Assembly: GCF_003952365.1 (NCBI RefSeq)
Contig: NZ_CP034443.1
Coordinates: 4,023,001-4,087,000 of the forward strand
DNA: 64,000 bases
Direction of reading: 5' to 3'
DNA from: Mesorhizobium sp. M9A.F.Ca.ET.002.03.1.2
GTDB taxonomy: Bacteria > Pseudomonadota > Alphaproteobacteria > Rhizobiales > Rhizobiaceae
Shown: piece after piece, positions 35,448-45,138 of the stretch
Numbering within the stretch: the first letter of the stretch is position 1
Layout of the letters: every line of letters begins with the position of its first letter
Made by a program: the position numbers and the translations under genes
The notes under the pieces: model-generated
Databases searched by the model: none
What the model saw: only the letters and a program-made list of their open reading frames with translations
Told to the model about the DNA's origin: nothing

Positions 35448-36617
35448 TCAGCCGGCCGCCGCCGCGGCGAGGCCGCGCGACAGATCGGCCTTCAAATCCT
35501 CGACGTCCTCGAGTCCGATCTGCAGGCGGATGAGCGGGCCGTCATAGGGGCCTTTGGCGACGACGCGGTCGCCGAGGAAGACCGGCACCGCAAGGCTCTC
35601 ATAGCCGCCCCAGGAATAGCCGAGGCCGAATATCTCGAGCGCGTCGAGGAAGGCATGCTGCTGTTTCTGGGCGCCGCCCGCAAGGACGATCGAAAAAATG
35701 CCGCTCGAGCCGCAGAAGTCGCGCTTCCAGAGAGCATGGTCGGGATGGCTGGGGAGAGCGGGATGCAGCACACGCGCCACGCCCGGCTGGCCCTCCAGCC
35801 AGCCGGCGATGGCCAGTGCGCTGCGCTGATGATGGTCAAGGCGCACGCCCATGGTGCGCAGGCCGCGCAGCACCTGATAGACGTCGTCCGGCCCGGCGCA
35901 GCAGCCCATCGTGTAGAAGGTCTCGCAAAGCTGTTTCCAGAAGGCCTTGTTGGCTGATACGGTGCCGAGCAGCACGTCGGAATGGCCGGCAGGATATTTC
36001 GTTGCCGCATGGATCGAAATGTCGACGCCATAGTCGAGCGGGCGGAAGTAGAGCGGCGTCGCCCAGGTGTTGTCCATCATGACGATCGCGCCGGCGGCGT
36101 GTGCCGCGCTGGCGATGGCCGGTATGTCCTGTACCTCGAAAGTGTTGGAGGCCGGCGATTCGGTGAACACGACCCTGGTGTTGGACTTGATCAGCGCCGC
36201 AATGCCGGCGCCGGCATGGGGGTCGTAATACTCGACCTCGACGCCCAGTCGTTTCAGCATCGTGTCGGCGAAATTGCGGGTCGGATGATAGACGGAATCG
36301 ACGATCAGCGCATGGTCGCCCGCCGACAGGAAGGCGAGCAGTGGCACCGTCACCGCCGCCAGGCCCGAGGGCACCACGATCGTGCCGGCCGAGCCTTCCA
36401 GCGCGTCGATCGCTTGGGCAAGCGCGTCGGTGGTCGGCGTGCCGCGCGTTCCGTAGGTGTATTTCTGGCTGCGCGCAGCCATCGTCGCCGCGTCGGGATA
36501 AAGCACGGTCGAGGCATGCACGACGGGCGGATTGACGAAGCCGAAATAGTCGCGCGGATTGTTGCCCGAATGGGCAAGCAGCGTGTTGATACCCATCTCG
36601 CTGTCGTTTTTTACCAT
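35448..36617 (-). CDS. metC: cystathionine beta-lyase
   Basis: The 389-residue PLP enzyme of the Cys/Met-metabolism family makes homocysteine from cystathionine. Visible are the YTYGTRGTPTTDAL substrate segment, VPSGLAAVTVPLLAFL, MMDNTWATPLY with the cofactor Asp, and SIHAATKYPAGHSD with the PLP Lys207. A C-terminal arginine binds the carboxylate (GPLIRLQIGLEDVEDL). In Rhizobium leguminosarum metC neighbours the aap operon, supporting the name. The open frame runs far upstream, but only this part is family-like. The start at 36617 is chosen; ATG 36596 is possible. Confidence 0.92.
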   Translation of the reverse strand: MVKNDSEMGINTLLAHSGNNPRDYFGFVNPPVVHASTVLYPDAATMAARSQKYTYGTRGTPTTDALAQAIDALEGSAGTIVVPSGLAAVTVPLLAFLSAGDHALIVDSVYHPTRNFADTMLKRLGVEVEYYDPHAGAGIAALIKSNTRVVFTESPASNTFEVQDIPAIASAAHAAGAIVMMDNTWATPLYFRPLDYGVDISIHAATKYPAGHSDVLLGTVSANKAFWKQLCETFYTMGCCAGPDDVYQVLRGLRTMGVRLDHHQRSALAIAGWLEGQPGVARVLHPALPSHPDHALWKRDFCGSSGIFSIVLAGGAQKQQHAFLDALEIFGLGYSWGGYESLAVPVFLGDRVVAKGPYDGPLIRLQIGLEDVEDLKADLSRGLAAAAAG

Positions 36618-36935
36618 TGCTCTCTTCGCCCTCTCGTAAACCGCTAGCCATAGTGCGGCGGCATTGACCGTGCAACCACCGGCGCCCCGCCAGCCGGCGG
36701 ACTTCGGATGGACCAAATCAGTCCAAGTAGTCAGCGATCGAAGGTTGCGTCGCTCACGCCCCTCGGGCGATGGGACTATGAAGGCGACCGCAAAACATAT
36801 ATATACTTGAAATCTAATATAAGTTGCCGGATTGCCCTGATCGAACGCTGCCGGATTCCCGTGGCACGCCGGCTGTTCCCTCCGCGATCCCGCTTCTCGC
36901 CAACAGAGGATGATTATACCAAGGGGAGGAATGCC
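36618..36935. other. divergent gap with an AT-rich tract
   Basis: No gene is seen between metC and the DUF1326 gene. Around 36797-36830 there is a strongly AT-rich run (ACATATATATACTTGAAATC, then TAATATAAG) unlike its surroundings, a likely promoter region for one or both genes. I could not match it to a known sigma pattern. Confidence 0.5.
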
Positions 36936-37571
36936 ATGCCTAACGTCAACTGGATGATAAAAGCGCGCGAGTTCGTCAACTGCAACTGTGCCTATGGCTG
37001 TCCGTGCCAGTTCAACGCACTGCCGACGCACGGATTCTGCCAGGCGGTGGCCGGCATGGAAATCGAGCACGGCTATCACGGCGATACCAACCTTGACGGC
37101 TTGCGGTTTGCCGCAGTCTTTCGTTGGCCGGGCGCAATCCATGAAGGCAAGGGCGAGGCCGCGGTGGTCATCGACGAACGGGCGACCGAGGTGCAGCGGG
37201 GTGCGCTGCTCCGCATTCTCAGCGGCCAGGACACCGAACCCGGCGCCACCATATTCCAGGTCTTCTCGACGACGCTGGAGAAACTCCATGATCCGATCTT
37301 CGCCCCGATCGCCTTCGAAGTGGACGTTGACGCGCGCACCGGCCGGCTGAACGTGCCCGGCGTGACCGATGGCCACGGCGAGCCGATCAAGAACCCGGTC
37401 ACCGGCGCCGAGCATCAGGTGCGCATCAATCTTCCGCATGGCTTTGAATATACGCTCGCCGAAGCCGGGCGTGGTTGGACCAAGGCGACCGGCCCAATCA
37501 AATTCGAAGTCGCGGACACGCATAGCCACTTCGCCGATATCCACCTCTCGCAAAGCGGTGTCGTGCATTAG
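36936..37571 (+). CDS. DUF1326 domain protein
   Basis: The 211-residue cytosolic protein matches DUF1326. Near its start are five cysteines (16, 18, 22, 24, 35) in VNCNCAYGCPCQF and HGFC, a likely metal or redox site. Other conserved pieces are FAAVFRWPGAIHEGKGEAAVVIDERA and VFSTTLEKLHDPIFAPIAFEVDVDARTG split into strands. AAGGGGAGGA precedes the ATG. Its stop is 3 bases before the DUF2182 gene, with which it forms a recurrent pair. The function is unknown. Confidence 0.88.
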   Translation: MPNVNWMIKAREFVNCNCAYGCPCQFNALPTHGFCQAVAGMEIEHGYHGDTNLDGLRFAAVFRWPGAIHEGKGEAAVVIDERATEVQRGALLRILSGQDTEPGATIFQVFSTTLEKLHDPIFAPIAFEVDVDARTGRLNVPGVTDGHGEPIKNPVTGAEHQVRINLPHGFEYTLAEAGRGWTKATGPIKFEVADTHSHFADIHLSQSGVVH

Positions 37572-37574
37572 GCC

Positions 37575-38411
37575 ATGAGCGACACGGCCCTCGAGGCGGT
37601 GCTGCGGCACGACCGCGCGATCGTGACGGCGGCGCTTGTCGCCGTTGCCGTACTCGCCTGGGCCTATGTGCTGTGGCTCGCCGCCGACATGGCCATGCCC
37701 ACCGCATCCGCGCCAGGCGCCGACATGGCCGGCATGGATATGGCGGGCATGGACATGGGGGCCGCGATTGCGCCCGGGTTCCAGGCCTGGACGCCGGCCG
37801 ATTTCGCCTTCATCTTCGCGATGTGGGCCGTGATGATGGTCGGCATGATGACGCCATCGGTTGCGCCGATGGTGCTTCTGTATGCCGGCGTCGGCCGCAA
37901 GGCGCAGGCGAGCGGCCGCCCCATCGCGTCGACAGCATGGTTTTTTACCGGCTATCTGCTCGTCTGGGTCGCCTTCAGCATCGCGGCGACCGGTGCACAA
38001 TGGCTGCTGACCAGCCTCAGCTTGCTGAGCCCGGTGATGGCGACCAACAGCACGGTCGTGGGCGGCCTCGTTCTGATCGCCGCCGGCCTCTATCAATGGA
38101 CGCCGATGAAGGGCGTCTGCCTGCGGCAATGCCAGGCGCCGATCGCGTTTCTGGCCAGTCATGGCGGCTTCCGGTCCGATTCGCTCGGCGCGCTTCGGTT
38201 CGGGATCAAACATGGCGCCTATTGCCTCGGCTGCTGCTGGGCGCTGATGGCCCTCCTTTTCGTCGGCGGTGTCATGAACGTCCTGTGGATCGCCGGTATC
38301 GCGATCCTTGTTCTTCTGGAGAAAACCGTCCCGACCGGGCAACTGATCCCGCGCATCTCCGGCGCGCTGATGGCGATCGCCGGCGTCTGGCTCCTCGTTG
38401 GAGCGTTTTGA
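37575..38411 (+). CDS. DUF2182 membrane protein (predicted metal-binding)
   Basis: The 278-residue protein has about seven helices. After the first comes a Met-rich periplasmic stretch (M39 to M61: ADMAMPT, ADMAGMDMAGMDM) that resembles copper-binding Met clusters. The core motif AMWAVMMVGMMTPS (82-95) and Cys pairs CLRQC (182, 186) and CLGCCW (217, 220, 221) are typical of DUF2182. The start is coupled to the DUF1326 gene. A metal-handling role for the pair is inference from these residues. Confidence 0.88.
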   Translation: MSDTALEAVLRHDRAIVTAALVAVAVLAWAYVLWLAADMAMPTASAPGADMAGMDMAGMDMGAAIAPGFQAWTPADFAFIFAMWAVMMVGMMTPSVAPMVLLYAGVGRKAQASGRPIASTAWFFTGYLLVWVAFSIAATGAQWLLTSLSLLSPVMATNSTVVGGLVLIAAGLYQWTPMKGVCLRQCQAPIAFLASHGGFRSDSLGALRFGIKHGAYCLGCCWALMALLFVGGVMNVLWIAGIAILVLLEKTVPTGQLIPRISGALMAIAGVWLLVGAF

Positions 38412-38897
38412 ACGTAAAGCGCATGATCCCGAACCGACGGTCAGCAAAGCAAAAACCGACATCGATTTCGCTCGGGATCACGCGCAAAATCAAAGTGCTG
38501 CAGCGTCCTTCACGCCCATTGGCGAGCGCCCGTCTGGACACGCAAAGGCGCGGACCATGCCAATTCATTCCATGAGAAAGTCAGTAACGCGGCGTAAAGC
38601 CGACGGGTGGATTTTGCAGGCCCAGCCCCGATTTGCGTTGATCGGGCTTTTGCCGGCTTTGTTCGCACTGCTGACCAATTTCCAGGCGTGTTTGTCTGCA
38701 ATTCAGGCATTTGCGGCAATTGGTTTTCAAACTCTTTCGGTTTCGGTCATTTTCCTTGACCTCACTGGAATAATCGCCTTCGATGCAGTTCGTGAATGGG
38801 AGGCAGGGGTTCCGGGAATGGGCCGGAACGGGAAGCTGCGTTCACACGGAAAAAAAGTCAGGTTCGCCTGAAAAAAACAGAAAAGGGTCTGTGGGTT
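38412..38897. other. leader and intergenic region of aapJ
   Basis: The gap contains the palindromic repeat at 38415-38503. Beyond it is about 390 bases with no convincing gene; an open frame from 38572 lacks a family match and overlaps the aapJ leader. The stretch from 38640 to 38780 is T-rich and may hold the aap promoter, but I found no clear box. Confidence 0.5.
38415..38503. repeat. palindromic intergenic repeat (RIME-like), copy 4
   Basis: Arms GCGCATGATCCCGA (38419-38432) and TCGGGATCACGCGC (38472-38485) flank a CGACGGTCAGCAAAGCAAAA loop region, starting just after the DUF2182 stop. The ATGATCCCGA core is the same as in the copy at 6580. Confidence 0.78.
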
Positions 38898-39926
38898 ATG
38901 AAACACATTGCAATCGGCATTCTGGGCGCCGCCGCGTTTGGATTGATGGCTGCGGCCGCTTCGGCGGCCACGCTCGACGACGTCAAGGCGAAGGGCTTCA
39001 TCCAATGCGGCGTCTCGACCGGTCTGGCCGGCTTCTCGGCGCCGGACGACAAGGGTGACTGGCAAGGCATCGATGCGGATTTTTGCCGCGCTGTCGCGGC
39101 GGCCGTCTTCGGCGATGGCACCAAGGTCAAGTTCACGCCGCTCAGCGCCAAGGAACGCTTCACCGCGCTGCAGTCGGGCGAGGTCGACATCCTGTCGCGC
39201 AACACCACCTGGACCATCAACCGCGATACGGCGCTTGGCCTGAATTTCGTCGGCGTCACCTATTATGACGGCCAGGGCTTCATGATCAACGCCAAGAAGC
39301 TGCCGGGGGTGAATTCCGCGCTGCAGCTTTCGGGCGCGGCGGTCTGCGTGCAGAGCGGCACTACGACCGAGCTCAACCTTGCCGACTATTTCAAATCGAA
39401 CAAGATGGAGTACAACCCGGTCGTCTTCGAAAAGCTGGAAGAGGTCAACGCCGCCTATGACGCCGGCCGCTGCGACGTCTACACCACCGACCAGTCGGGC
39501 CTCTACGGCATTCGCCTGACGCTCGGCGCGCCGGCCGACCACGTCGTGCTGCCCGAGATCATCTCCAAGGAACCGCTCGGACCGGCCGTGCGCCAGGGCG
39601 ACGACCAGTGGTACCACATCGTCAAGTGGACCTATTTCGCGCTGCTGCAGGCAGAGGAACTCGGCATCACCAAGGCCAATATCGACGAGATGAAAGCCTC
39701 GGACAATCCCGAGGTCAAGCGCGTGCTCGGCGAGGAGGCCGATACCAAGATCGGCACCGATCTCGGCGTCTCCAACGACTGGGTCGTCAACATCGTCAAG
39801 GCAGTTGGCAATTACGGCGAAATGTTCGAACGCAATGTGGGTTCGGGCAGCCCGCTGAAGATCGCGCGCGGCATCAACGCGTTGTGGACCAAGGGCGGCC
39901 TACAATACGCTCCGCCGATCCGCTGA
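38898..39926 (+). CDS. aapJ: general L-amino acid ABC transporter, substrate-binding protein
   Basis: AapJ is the periplasmic receptor of the broad-range amino-acid transporter that rhizobia use in soil and nodules. The 342-residue protein has a signal peptide (IAIGILGAAAFGLMAAAASA) and the family opening FIQCGVSTGLAGFSAPD. Further signatures are AVFGDGTKVKFTPLSAKERFTALQSGEVDIL cut across the ligand cleft, and SGLYGIRLTL. It leads the aapJQMP operon; the gap of 63 bases to aapQ is short. Confidence 0.95.
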   Translation: MKHIAIGILGAAAFGLMAAAASAATLDDVKAKGFIQCGVSTGLAGFSAPDDKGDWQGIDADFCRAVAAAVFGDGTKVKFTPLSAKERFTALQSGEVDILSRNTTWTINRDTALGLNFVGVTYYDGQGFMINAKKLPGVNSALQLSGAAVCVQSGTTTELNLADYFKSNKMEYNPVVFEKLEEVNAAYDAGRCDVYTTDQSGLYGIRLTLGAPADHVVLPEIISKEPLGPAVRQGDDQWYHIVKWTYFALLQAEELGITKANIDEMKASDNPEVKRVLGEEADTKIGTDLGVSNDWVVNIVKAVGNYGEMFERNVGSGSPLKIARGINALWTKGGLQYAPPIR

Positions 39927-39989
39927 TCGAAATGTGATCCGGAAGGCAGCGTTCCTGCCTTCCGGTTTCTCTTTCCAGGGGATGGTCGA

Positions 39990-41177
39990 ATGGCATCGCA
40001 GGAAATTCTTCGCGAGGAGCCAAGCCGCGGCTCCTTCATCAACGATCCGACGGTCCGCGGCATTTTCTTCCAGGCGGTAGTCGTCATCGTGCTGGTGGCG
40101 TTGGTCTGGTGGATCGTCCAAAACACCATCGACAATCTGACGCGCCTCCGCATTGCATCAGGCTTCGGCTTCCTCAGGGGCCGCGCCGGCTTCGACATCA
40201 GTGACAGCGCCATCGCCTATTCGTCGGATTCGACCTATGGCCGCGCCATTGTGGTCGGCTTCATCAACACGCTCATCGTTGCCGTCGCCGGCATCATCAC
40301 CGCCACCATCATCGGCTTCATCCTCGGCATCGGCCGGCTTTCGCACAACTGGCTGATCCGCAAGATCTGCATGGTCTATGTCGAGGTCTTCCGCAACATT
40401 CCGCCGCTGCTGGTCATCTTCTTCTGGTATTCCGGCGTGCTTGCCGTGCTTCCCATACCGCGCGAGAGCATCAACCTGCCGTTCGGCTCCTTCCTCAACC
40501 AGCGCGGCTTCTATTTTCCGCGCGCCGTCTGGGGCGACGGCTCCTGGTTGATCTTCGTCGCTTTGCTTGTCGGCATCGCCATGGCGTGGTTCGTCGCCCG
40601 CAAGGCGCGTCAGCGGCAGATGGCGACCGGCCAGCAATTCCCGGTGTTCTGGACGTCAGCGGCGCTGATCGTCGGCCTGCCGTTGCTTGCCTATGCGCTG
40701 AGCGGCTTCCCGTTGAGCTTCGACTATCCAAAGCAATCGACCTTCAACCTGACTGGCGGCTTCCAGGTCAAGCCGGAGTTCCTGTCGCTCTATCTAGCGC
40801 TGTCCTGTTATACTGCGGCCTTCATCGCCGAAATCGTGCGCGCCGGCATTATGGGCGTCAGCAAGGGCCAGAGCGAAGCAGCCGGTGCGCTGGGTCTGCG
40901 TCCAGGATCGATCCTGCGGCTTGTGGTTGTTCCGCAAGCCATGCGCATCATCATTCCGCCATTGACCAGCCAGTATCTGAACCTGACCAAGAACTCTTCG
41001 CTCGCCATCGCCATCGGTTATCCGGACCTGACGGCGACAGCCGGCACGGTGCTGAACCAGACCGGCCAGGCGATCGAGTGCGTGCTGATCATGATGGTTG
41101 TCTATCTCGTGCTAAGCCTGCTGACCTCGGCGGTGATGAACGTGGTCAACGCCAGGATGGCGCTGGTGGAGAGGTAG
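39990..41177 (+). CDS. aapQ: general L-amino acid ABC transporter permease AapQ
   Basis: The 395-residue membrane protein belongs to the His/Glu/Gln permease family. It has a split loop typical of AapQ between helices ([20 protein letters not shown]) and the permease EAA-like loop [23 protein letters not shown]-like [17 protein letters not shown] lies near the end. It pairs with AapM to form the membrane channel. The stop is 4 bases before aapM. Confidence 0.95.
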   Translation: MASQEILREEPSRGSFINDPTVRGIFFQAVVVIVLVALVWWIVQNTIDNLTRLRIASGFGFLRGRAGFDISDSAIAYSSDSTYGRAIVVGFINTLIVAVAGIITATIIGFILGIGRLSHNWLIRKICMVYVEVFRNIPPLLVIFFWYSGVLAVLPIPRESINLPFGSFLNQRGFYFPRAVWGDGSWLIFVALLVGIAMAWFVARKARQRQMATGQQFPVFWTSAALIVGLPLLAYALSGFPLSFDYPKQSTFNLTGGFQVKPEFLSLYLALSCYTAAFIAEIVRAGIMGVSKGQSEAAGALGLRPGSILRLVVVPQAMRIIIPPLTSQYLNLTKNSSLAIAIGYPDLTATAGTVLNQTGQAIECVLIMMVVYLVLSLLTSAVMNVVNARMALVER

Positions 41178-41181
41178 CGAC

Positions 41182-42339
41182 ATGCAGGAGCACGATCTTT
41201 CCTTCGTCCGTACCGAGATGACGCTGGCACAGTCGGCGCCGCCAAGCGAGCGCGGCCCGGGCGCCTGGATACGCAAGAACCTGATTGCTTCGGCCGGCGA
41301 CACCGTCCTGACCATCGTCGGCATCGTACTGGTCGCGATGATCCTGCCGCAGATTATCAATTGGGCCTTCGTCAACGCCCAATGGACCGGAACCGACCGC
41401 ACTTTCTGCGCCACGGTGGCGCAGGGCGGCATCCAGCCGGACGGCTGGTCCGGCGCCTGCTGGGCCTTCGTCAACGCCAAGTTCGGCCAGTTCATGTTCG
41501 GTCGCTATCCCCTCGAGGAGCGCTGGCGGCCGATTCTGGTCGCCATCCTGTTCGTGGTGTTGCTGGTGCCGTTGCTCATCCCGCGCGTGCCGCGCAAGGG
41601 GTTGAACGCCATCCTGTTCTTCCTGGCGCTGCCGATCGTTGCCTTCATCCTGCTGACCGGCGGCGTGTTCGGCCTGCCGCATGTCGAAACTCCGCTGTGG
41701 GGCGGCCTGCTGGTGACGCTCAGCCTGTCCTTCGTCGGCATTGCTGTTTCACTGCCGGTCGGCATCGTGCTGGCGCTCGGCCGGCGCTCGAAGATGCCGA
41801 TCGTCAAGATGCTGTGCGTCATCTTCATCGAGACGGTGCGCGGCATCCCGCTGATCACCGTACTGTTCATGGCCAGCGTCATGCTGCCGCTGTTCCTGCC
41901 GGCCGGCGTCACCTTCGACAAGTTGCTGCGCGCGCTGATCGGCGTATCGCTGTTTGCCGCTGCCTATATGGCCGAAGTGGTGCGCGGCGGCCTGCAGGCG
42001 ATCCCCAAGGGCCAGTATGAGGGTGCCGATTCGCTCGGCCTCGGCTACTGGCAGAAGATGGGCTTGATCGTGCTGCCGCAGGCGCTGAAGCTGGTCATTC
42101 CCGGCATCGTCAACACCTTCATCGGCATGTTCAAGGACACCAGCCTTGTCTACATCATCGGCATGTTCGACCTGCTCGGCGTCGTCAAGCTGCACTTTTC
42201 CGACGCCAACTGGGCAACACCGCAGACCGCCAGGTCCGGCCTGGTGTTCGCAGCCTTCGTCTTCTGGCTGTTCTGCTTCGGCATGTCGCGCTATTCGATG
42301 TATACGGAACGCCGGCTCGACACCGGCCACAAACGCTAA
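41182..42339 (+). CDS. aapM: general L-amino acid ABC transporter permease AapM
   Basis: The 385-residue partner permease has the EAA loop ([19 protein letters not shown]) and the conserved [19 protein letters not shown] long periplasmic loop between the first helices contains [20 protein letters not shown], a region with two Cys. Between aapQ and aapP in a compact operon. Confidence 0.95.
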   Translation: MQEHDLSFVRTEMTLAQSAPPSERGPGAWIRKNLIASAGDTVLTIVGIVLVAMILPQIINWAFVNAQWTGTDRTFCATVAQGGIQPDGWSGACWAFVNAKFGQFMFGRYPLEERWRPILVAILFVVLLVPLLIPRVPRKGLNAILFFLALPIVAFILLTGGVFGLPHVETPLWGGLLVTLSLSFVGIAVSLPVGIVLALGRRSKMPIVKMLCVIFIETVRGIPLITVLFMASVMLPLFLPAGVTFDKLLRALIGVSLFAAAYMAEVVRGGLQAIPKGQYEGADSLGLGYWQKMGLIVLPQALKLVIPGIVNTFIGMFKDTSLVYIIGMFDLLGVVKLHFSDANWATPQTARSGLVFAAFVFWLFCFGMSRYSMYTERRLDTGHKR

Positions 42340-42360
42340 GAAGAAAAAGGGGAACCTGCC

Positions 42361-43164
42361 ATGGCCACAGAAAATGCCGTCAGCGCGGAAGAGATCAAGG
42401 TCAATGCGGCCAAGATGCATATTTCCGACACCGATGTCGCCATCGACATCGTCGCCATGCACAAATGGTACGGCGAATTCCATGTGCTGAAGGACATCAA
42501 CCTGAAGGTGATGCGCGGCGAACGCATCGTCATCTGCGGCCCTTCGGGCTCCGGCAAATCGACGATGATCCGCTGCATCAACCGGCTGGAAGAGCACCAG
42601 AAGGGCAAGATCATCGTCGACGGCAAGGAATTGACCAACGATCTGAAGAAGATCGACGAGGTGCGCCGCGAAGTCGGCATGGTGTTCCAGCACTTCAACC
42701 TGTTCCCGCACCTGACCATCCTGGAAAACTGCACGCTGGCGCCGATCTGGGTGCGCAAGACGCCGAAGAAGCAGGCCGAGGAAATCGCCATGCACTTCCT
42801 CACGCGCGTCAAGATCCCGGAGCAGGCCAACAAATATCCCGGCCAGCTTTCCGGCGGCCAGCAGCAGCGCGTCGCCATCGCCCGCTCGCTGTGCATGAAC
42901 CCGCGCATCATGCTGTTCGACGAGCCGACCTCGGCGCTCGATCCGGAAATGATCAAGGAAGTGCTGGAGACGATGGTTGGCCTCGCCGAAGAGGGCATGA
43001 CCATGCTCTGCGTCACCCACGAGATGGGCTTTGCACGCAAGGTCGCCAACCGGGTGATCTTCATGGATCAGGGCCAGATCGTCGAGCAGAACACGCCGGT
43101 GGAGTTCTTCGACAATCCGCGCCACGAGCGCACGAAACTGTTCCTATCGCAGATCCTGCACTGA
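42361..43164 (+). CDS. aapP: general L-amino acid ABC transporter ATPase
   Basis: The 267-residue ATPase has the Walker [10 protein letters not shown], the Q loop [12 protein letters not shown], the signature LSGGQQQR, Walker [14 protein letters not shown] and switch His in CVTHEMGFA. An N-terminal leader of about 25 residues precedes the usual [14 protein letters not shown] start and is common in AapP. The operon ends with a strong terminator. Confidence 0.96.
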   Translation: MATENAVSAEEIKVNAAKMHISDTDVAIDIVAMHKWYGEFHVLKDINLKVMRGERIVICGPSGSGKSTMIRCINRLEEHQKGKIIVDGKELTNDLKKIDEVRREVGMVFQHFNLFPHLTILENCTLAPIWVRKTPKKQAEEIAMHFLTRVKIPEQANKYPGQLSGGQQQRVAIARSLCMNPRIMLFDEPTSALDPEMIKEVLETMVGLAEEGMTMLCVTHEMGFARKVANRVIFMDQGQIVEQNTPVEFFDNPRHERTKLFLSQILH

Positions 43165-43181
43165 TCGCTCTCACGCAAATC

Positions 43182-43218
43182 AAAAGAGCCCGGCCGAAAC
43201 CCGGCCGGGCTCTTTTTT
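43182..43218. terminator. rho-independent terminator of aapJQMP
   Basis: A 15-bp perfect stem, AAAAGAGCCCGGCCG (43182-43196) / CGGCCGGGCTCTTTT (43202-43216), followed by TT. It lies between convergent genes, and the opening AAAA gives a T run on the minus strand too, so it can stop both. Confidence 0.95.
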
Positions 43219-43259
43219 CCTGATGGTGTGCCGGCAATGTCGGCAGGCCAGAAGGATCG

Positions 43260-44546
43260 CTACGTCGACGACCTAGACGTCTCGAGTCTGCTTTCCGACA
43301 CCCGCCACCCGTAGAGCCAGTCAAGATCGGCCGCGAGCTTTTCCGGCGAGCGCAACTTCAGGAACAGGTTGCGGGCAACCGCCACCGGCCCGGAAGCGTG
43401 CCAGGCGAGGTGGTTGACGGCACCGCGGCGGGCGACTTGGGCAACGCGCCGACGCCGCACCTTTTCCCAGGCGGCAAGCGCGCTTGCGGGATCGGCGGGT
43501 GAGGCGGCGACAAAGCCGGCAAGGGTTGCGGCGTCCTCGATCGCCATCGCCGCGCCCTGTGCCGCAAACGGCGTCATCGCATGCGCCGCATCGCCGATCA
43601 GTGCGATGCCGGCGGGCGTCGTCCATGGCTGCCTTTGGTCGACCGTGTGGACCGGCCATGCGGCCCACGGGCCGGCATCCTCGGCAAGCCGGGCCAGTGC
43701 CGCCGCCGTGCCGCGCATGGCGCTGGTGAGGATGTTGGGGTCGGCATGGCCCGACCAGCCCTCGGCGATGATCTCGCCCCTGGTGAAGGCGACCAGGTTG
43801 AAAGCGGTGCCACCGCTGACTGGATAGGCGACAAGGTGGAAGCCGGGATGCAGGAAGGCGGTCACGCAATTGGCGGCGCCGACCGCCGCAAAGGTCTCTC
43901 CCGCGGCACTGTCGGCGCCGATCGTGGCGCGCCACGCAAGTTCGCCCGAAAACCGGCTCGAAGCTTTGCCGGAGGCGGAGACCCCGTTCGTGCCCGACCC
44001 GTTCCTGCCGGAAGGGTCGAGGCCGCGGATCGTCGACCAGACGCCGTCGGCCCCGATCAGCAGAAAGCCGCTCGCCTCGACGGTCTTGCCGGCAATCTCG
44101 GCCGCTGCCGTGATATGGCGCGGTCCTGTGACGATGCCGCCGACGCGCGCGCCGGTGACGAGGCTGATGTCGGGCTGTTCCGTAAGGCGCGCCATCAGCG
44201 CGTCTTGCAGATCAGCCCGATGAGCGACGAGATAGGGCGCCTGCCAGCGCTTTTCAGCTGCTTCGCCAAGCGGTACCCGCGCCAGCTCGCGCAGCGTGGC
44301 GGCGTCTTTGAGCACGATCGCCTCCGGCCGCACCGCCGCCGGCAACAGCCGGTCGAGCACGCCGAGCTGGCGAAGGATGCGCGTAGCGTTGGGTGAGAGC
44401 TGGATGCCGGCGCCGGCCGCTTCGAGGTGCTGTACCTGCTCGAACAGCCGCACCAGATAGCCGCGCTCGGAAAATGCCAGCGCCGCGGTCAGCCCGGCAA
44501 TGCCGGCTCCGGCGATGACGACCTGCCGGGACCGCGTATCGTCCAT
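43260..44546 (-). CDS. FAD-dependent monooxygenase (salicylate hydroxylase-like)
   Basis: The 428-residue protein has the nucleotide motif VVIAGAGIAGLTAALAF, the DG-like LIGADGVWSTIRG and the FAD pyrophosphate motif GIALIGDAAHAMTPFAAQGAAMAIEDA. This is the class A flavin hydroxylase pattern that hydroxylates aromatic rings with NAD(P)H and oxygen. A Gly/Ser-rich insert (SGRNGSGTNGVSASGKASS) near residue 185 is unusual. It follows the small zinc-finger gene by 7 bases, an odd pairing. Confidence 0.88.
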   Translation of the reverse strand: MDDTRSRQVVIAGAGIAGLTAALAFSERGYLVRLFEQVQHLEAAGAGIQLSPNATRILRQLGVLDRLLPAAVRPEAIVLKDAATLRELARVPLGEAAEKRWQAPYLVAHRADLQDALMARLTEQPDISLVTGARVGGIVTGPRHITAAAEIAGKTVEASGFLLIGADGVWSTIRGLDPSGRNGSGTNGVSASGKASSRFSGELAWRATIGADSAAGETFAAVGAANCVTAFLHPGFHLVAYPVSGGTAFNLVAFTRGEIIAEGWSGHADPNILTSAMRGTAAALARLAEDAGPWAAWPVHTVDQRQPWTTPAGIALIGDAAHAMTPFAAQGAAMAIEDAATLAGFVAASPADPASALAAWEKVRRRRVAQVARRGAVNHLAWHASGPVAVARNLFLKLRSPEKLAADLDWLYGWRVSESRLETSRSST

Positions 44547-44553
44547 GCGTGCG

Positions 44554-44799
44554 TCAAGCGGCCTGGCCGATATACAGGCACCCTGCGGGCTGCGTTTCCA
44601 TCGCCTTCAGCTTTGGCGAATAGCGATAAAGCGTCGAGCAGTAGGGGCAGACCTTTTCATTGTCGTCGCCCATGTCGAGAAATACGTGCGGATGGTCGAA
44701 AGGCGGGTTGGCGCCGGTGCACATGAATTCCCTGACGCCGATGTCGATCGCCGGATAGCCCGCATCGTTCTGGAAATGGGGAATGGAACCGCCTGCCAT
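44554..44799 (-). CDS. zinc-finger (CHCC) domain protein, NDUFS6-like
   Basis: The 81-residue protein has the CHCC zinc site of the NDUFS6/13 kDa complex I family: Cys in REFMCTGANPP, His in DHPHVFLDMG and the CPYC pair in KVCPYCSTLYRY. In mitochondria the homologue supports complex I assembly. AAAGGAG lies before the ATG at 44799. It is 7 bases upstream of the monooxygenase gene, suggesting co-transcription. Confidence 0.92.
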   Translation of the reverse strand: MAGGSIPHFQNDAGYPAIDIGVREFMCTGANPPFDHPHVFLDMGDDNEKVCPYCSTLYRYSPKLKAMETQPAGCLYIGQAA

Positions 44800-45138
44800 C
44801 GTCGTCTCCTTTAGCTCACGCATGATCTCGAAATCGACATTTTCAAGGTCATGCGCAGTTTGGAATTCTGCGGCGTCCGTTGCGCATCCAGCAGGACGCG
44901 CGGCGCTGCAGTCTCTATCTGCATCTGGATCATAACCCGTCTCTTTGCAAGATCGATGAAATGAAACTGTCGCAAAAGCCTGTCAGAGGATAAGTTAAGC
45001 CGGTTAAGGCATGGCCCCGAAAACCGAAAACGGGTTTTCGGCAGGGATCGTGAGTAGCTTCAGAATGGGCCCCGCGTCCCTTGCGCGTCCGAAAGGACGT
45101 GCGGCGCTCCGGCCGGTAGCGGGTGGGAACGAGCAGGA
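44800..45138. other. divergent gap between the zinc-finger gene and ppk
   Basis: No gene is seen. A hairpin repeat (CCGAAAACC 45017-45025 / GGTTTTCGG 45033-45041) lies near the middle. It resembles the inner CCGAAAA / TTTTCGG of the RIME-like repeats and is preceded by GGCATGGCC. Confidence 0.5.

Noticed and set aside
35448..38462. A single open frame of about 1000 codons on the minus strand
   Set aside because: Only the first part (35448-36617) encodes MetC; the rest is the complement of the DUF1326 and DUF2182 genes and shows no family features.
38572..38871. Small open frame with a hydrophobic stretch upstream of aapJ
   Set aside because: There is no good ribosome site, no family resemblance, and it overlaps the aapJ leader.
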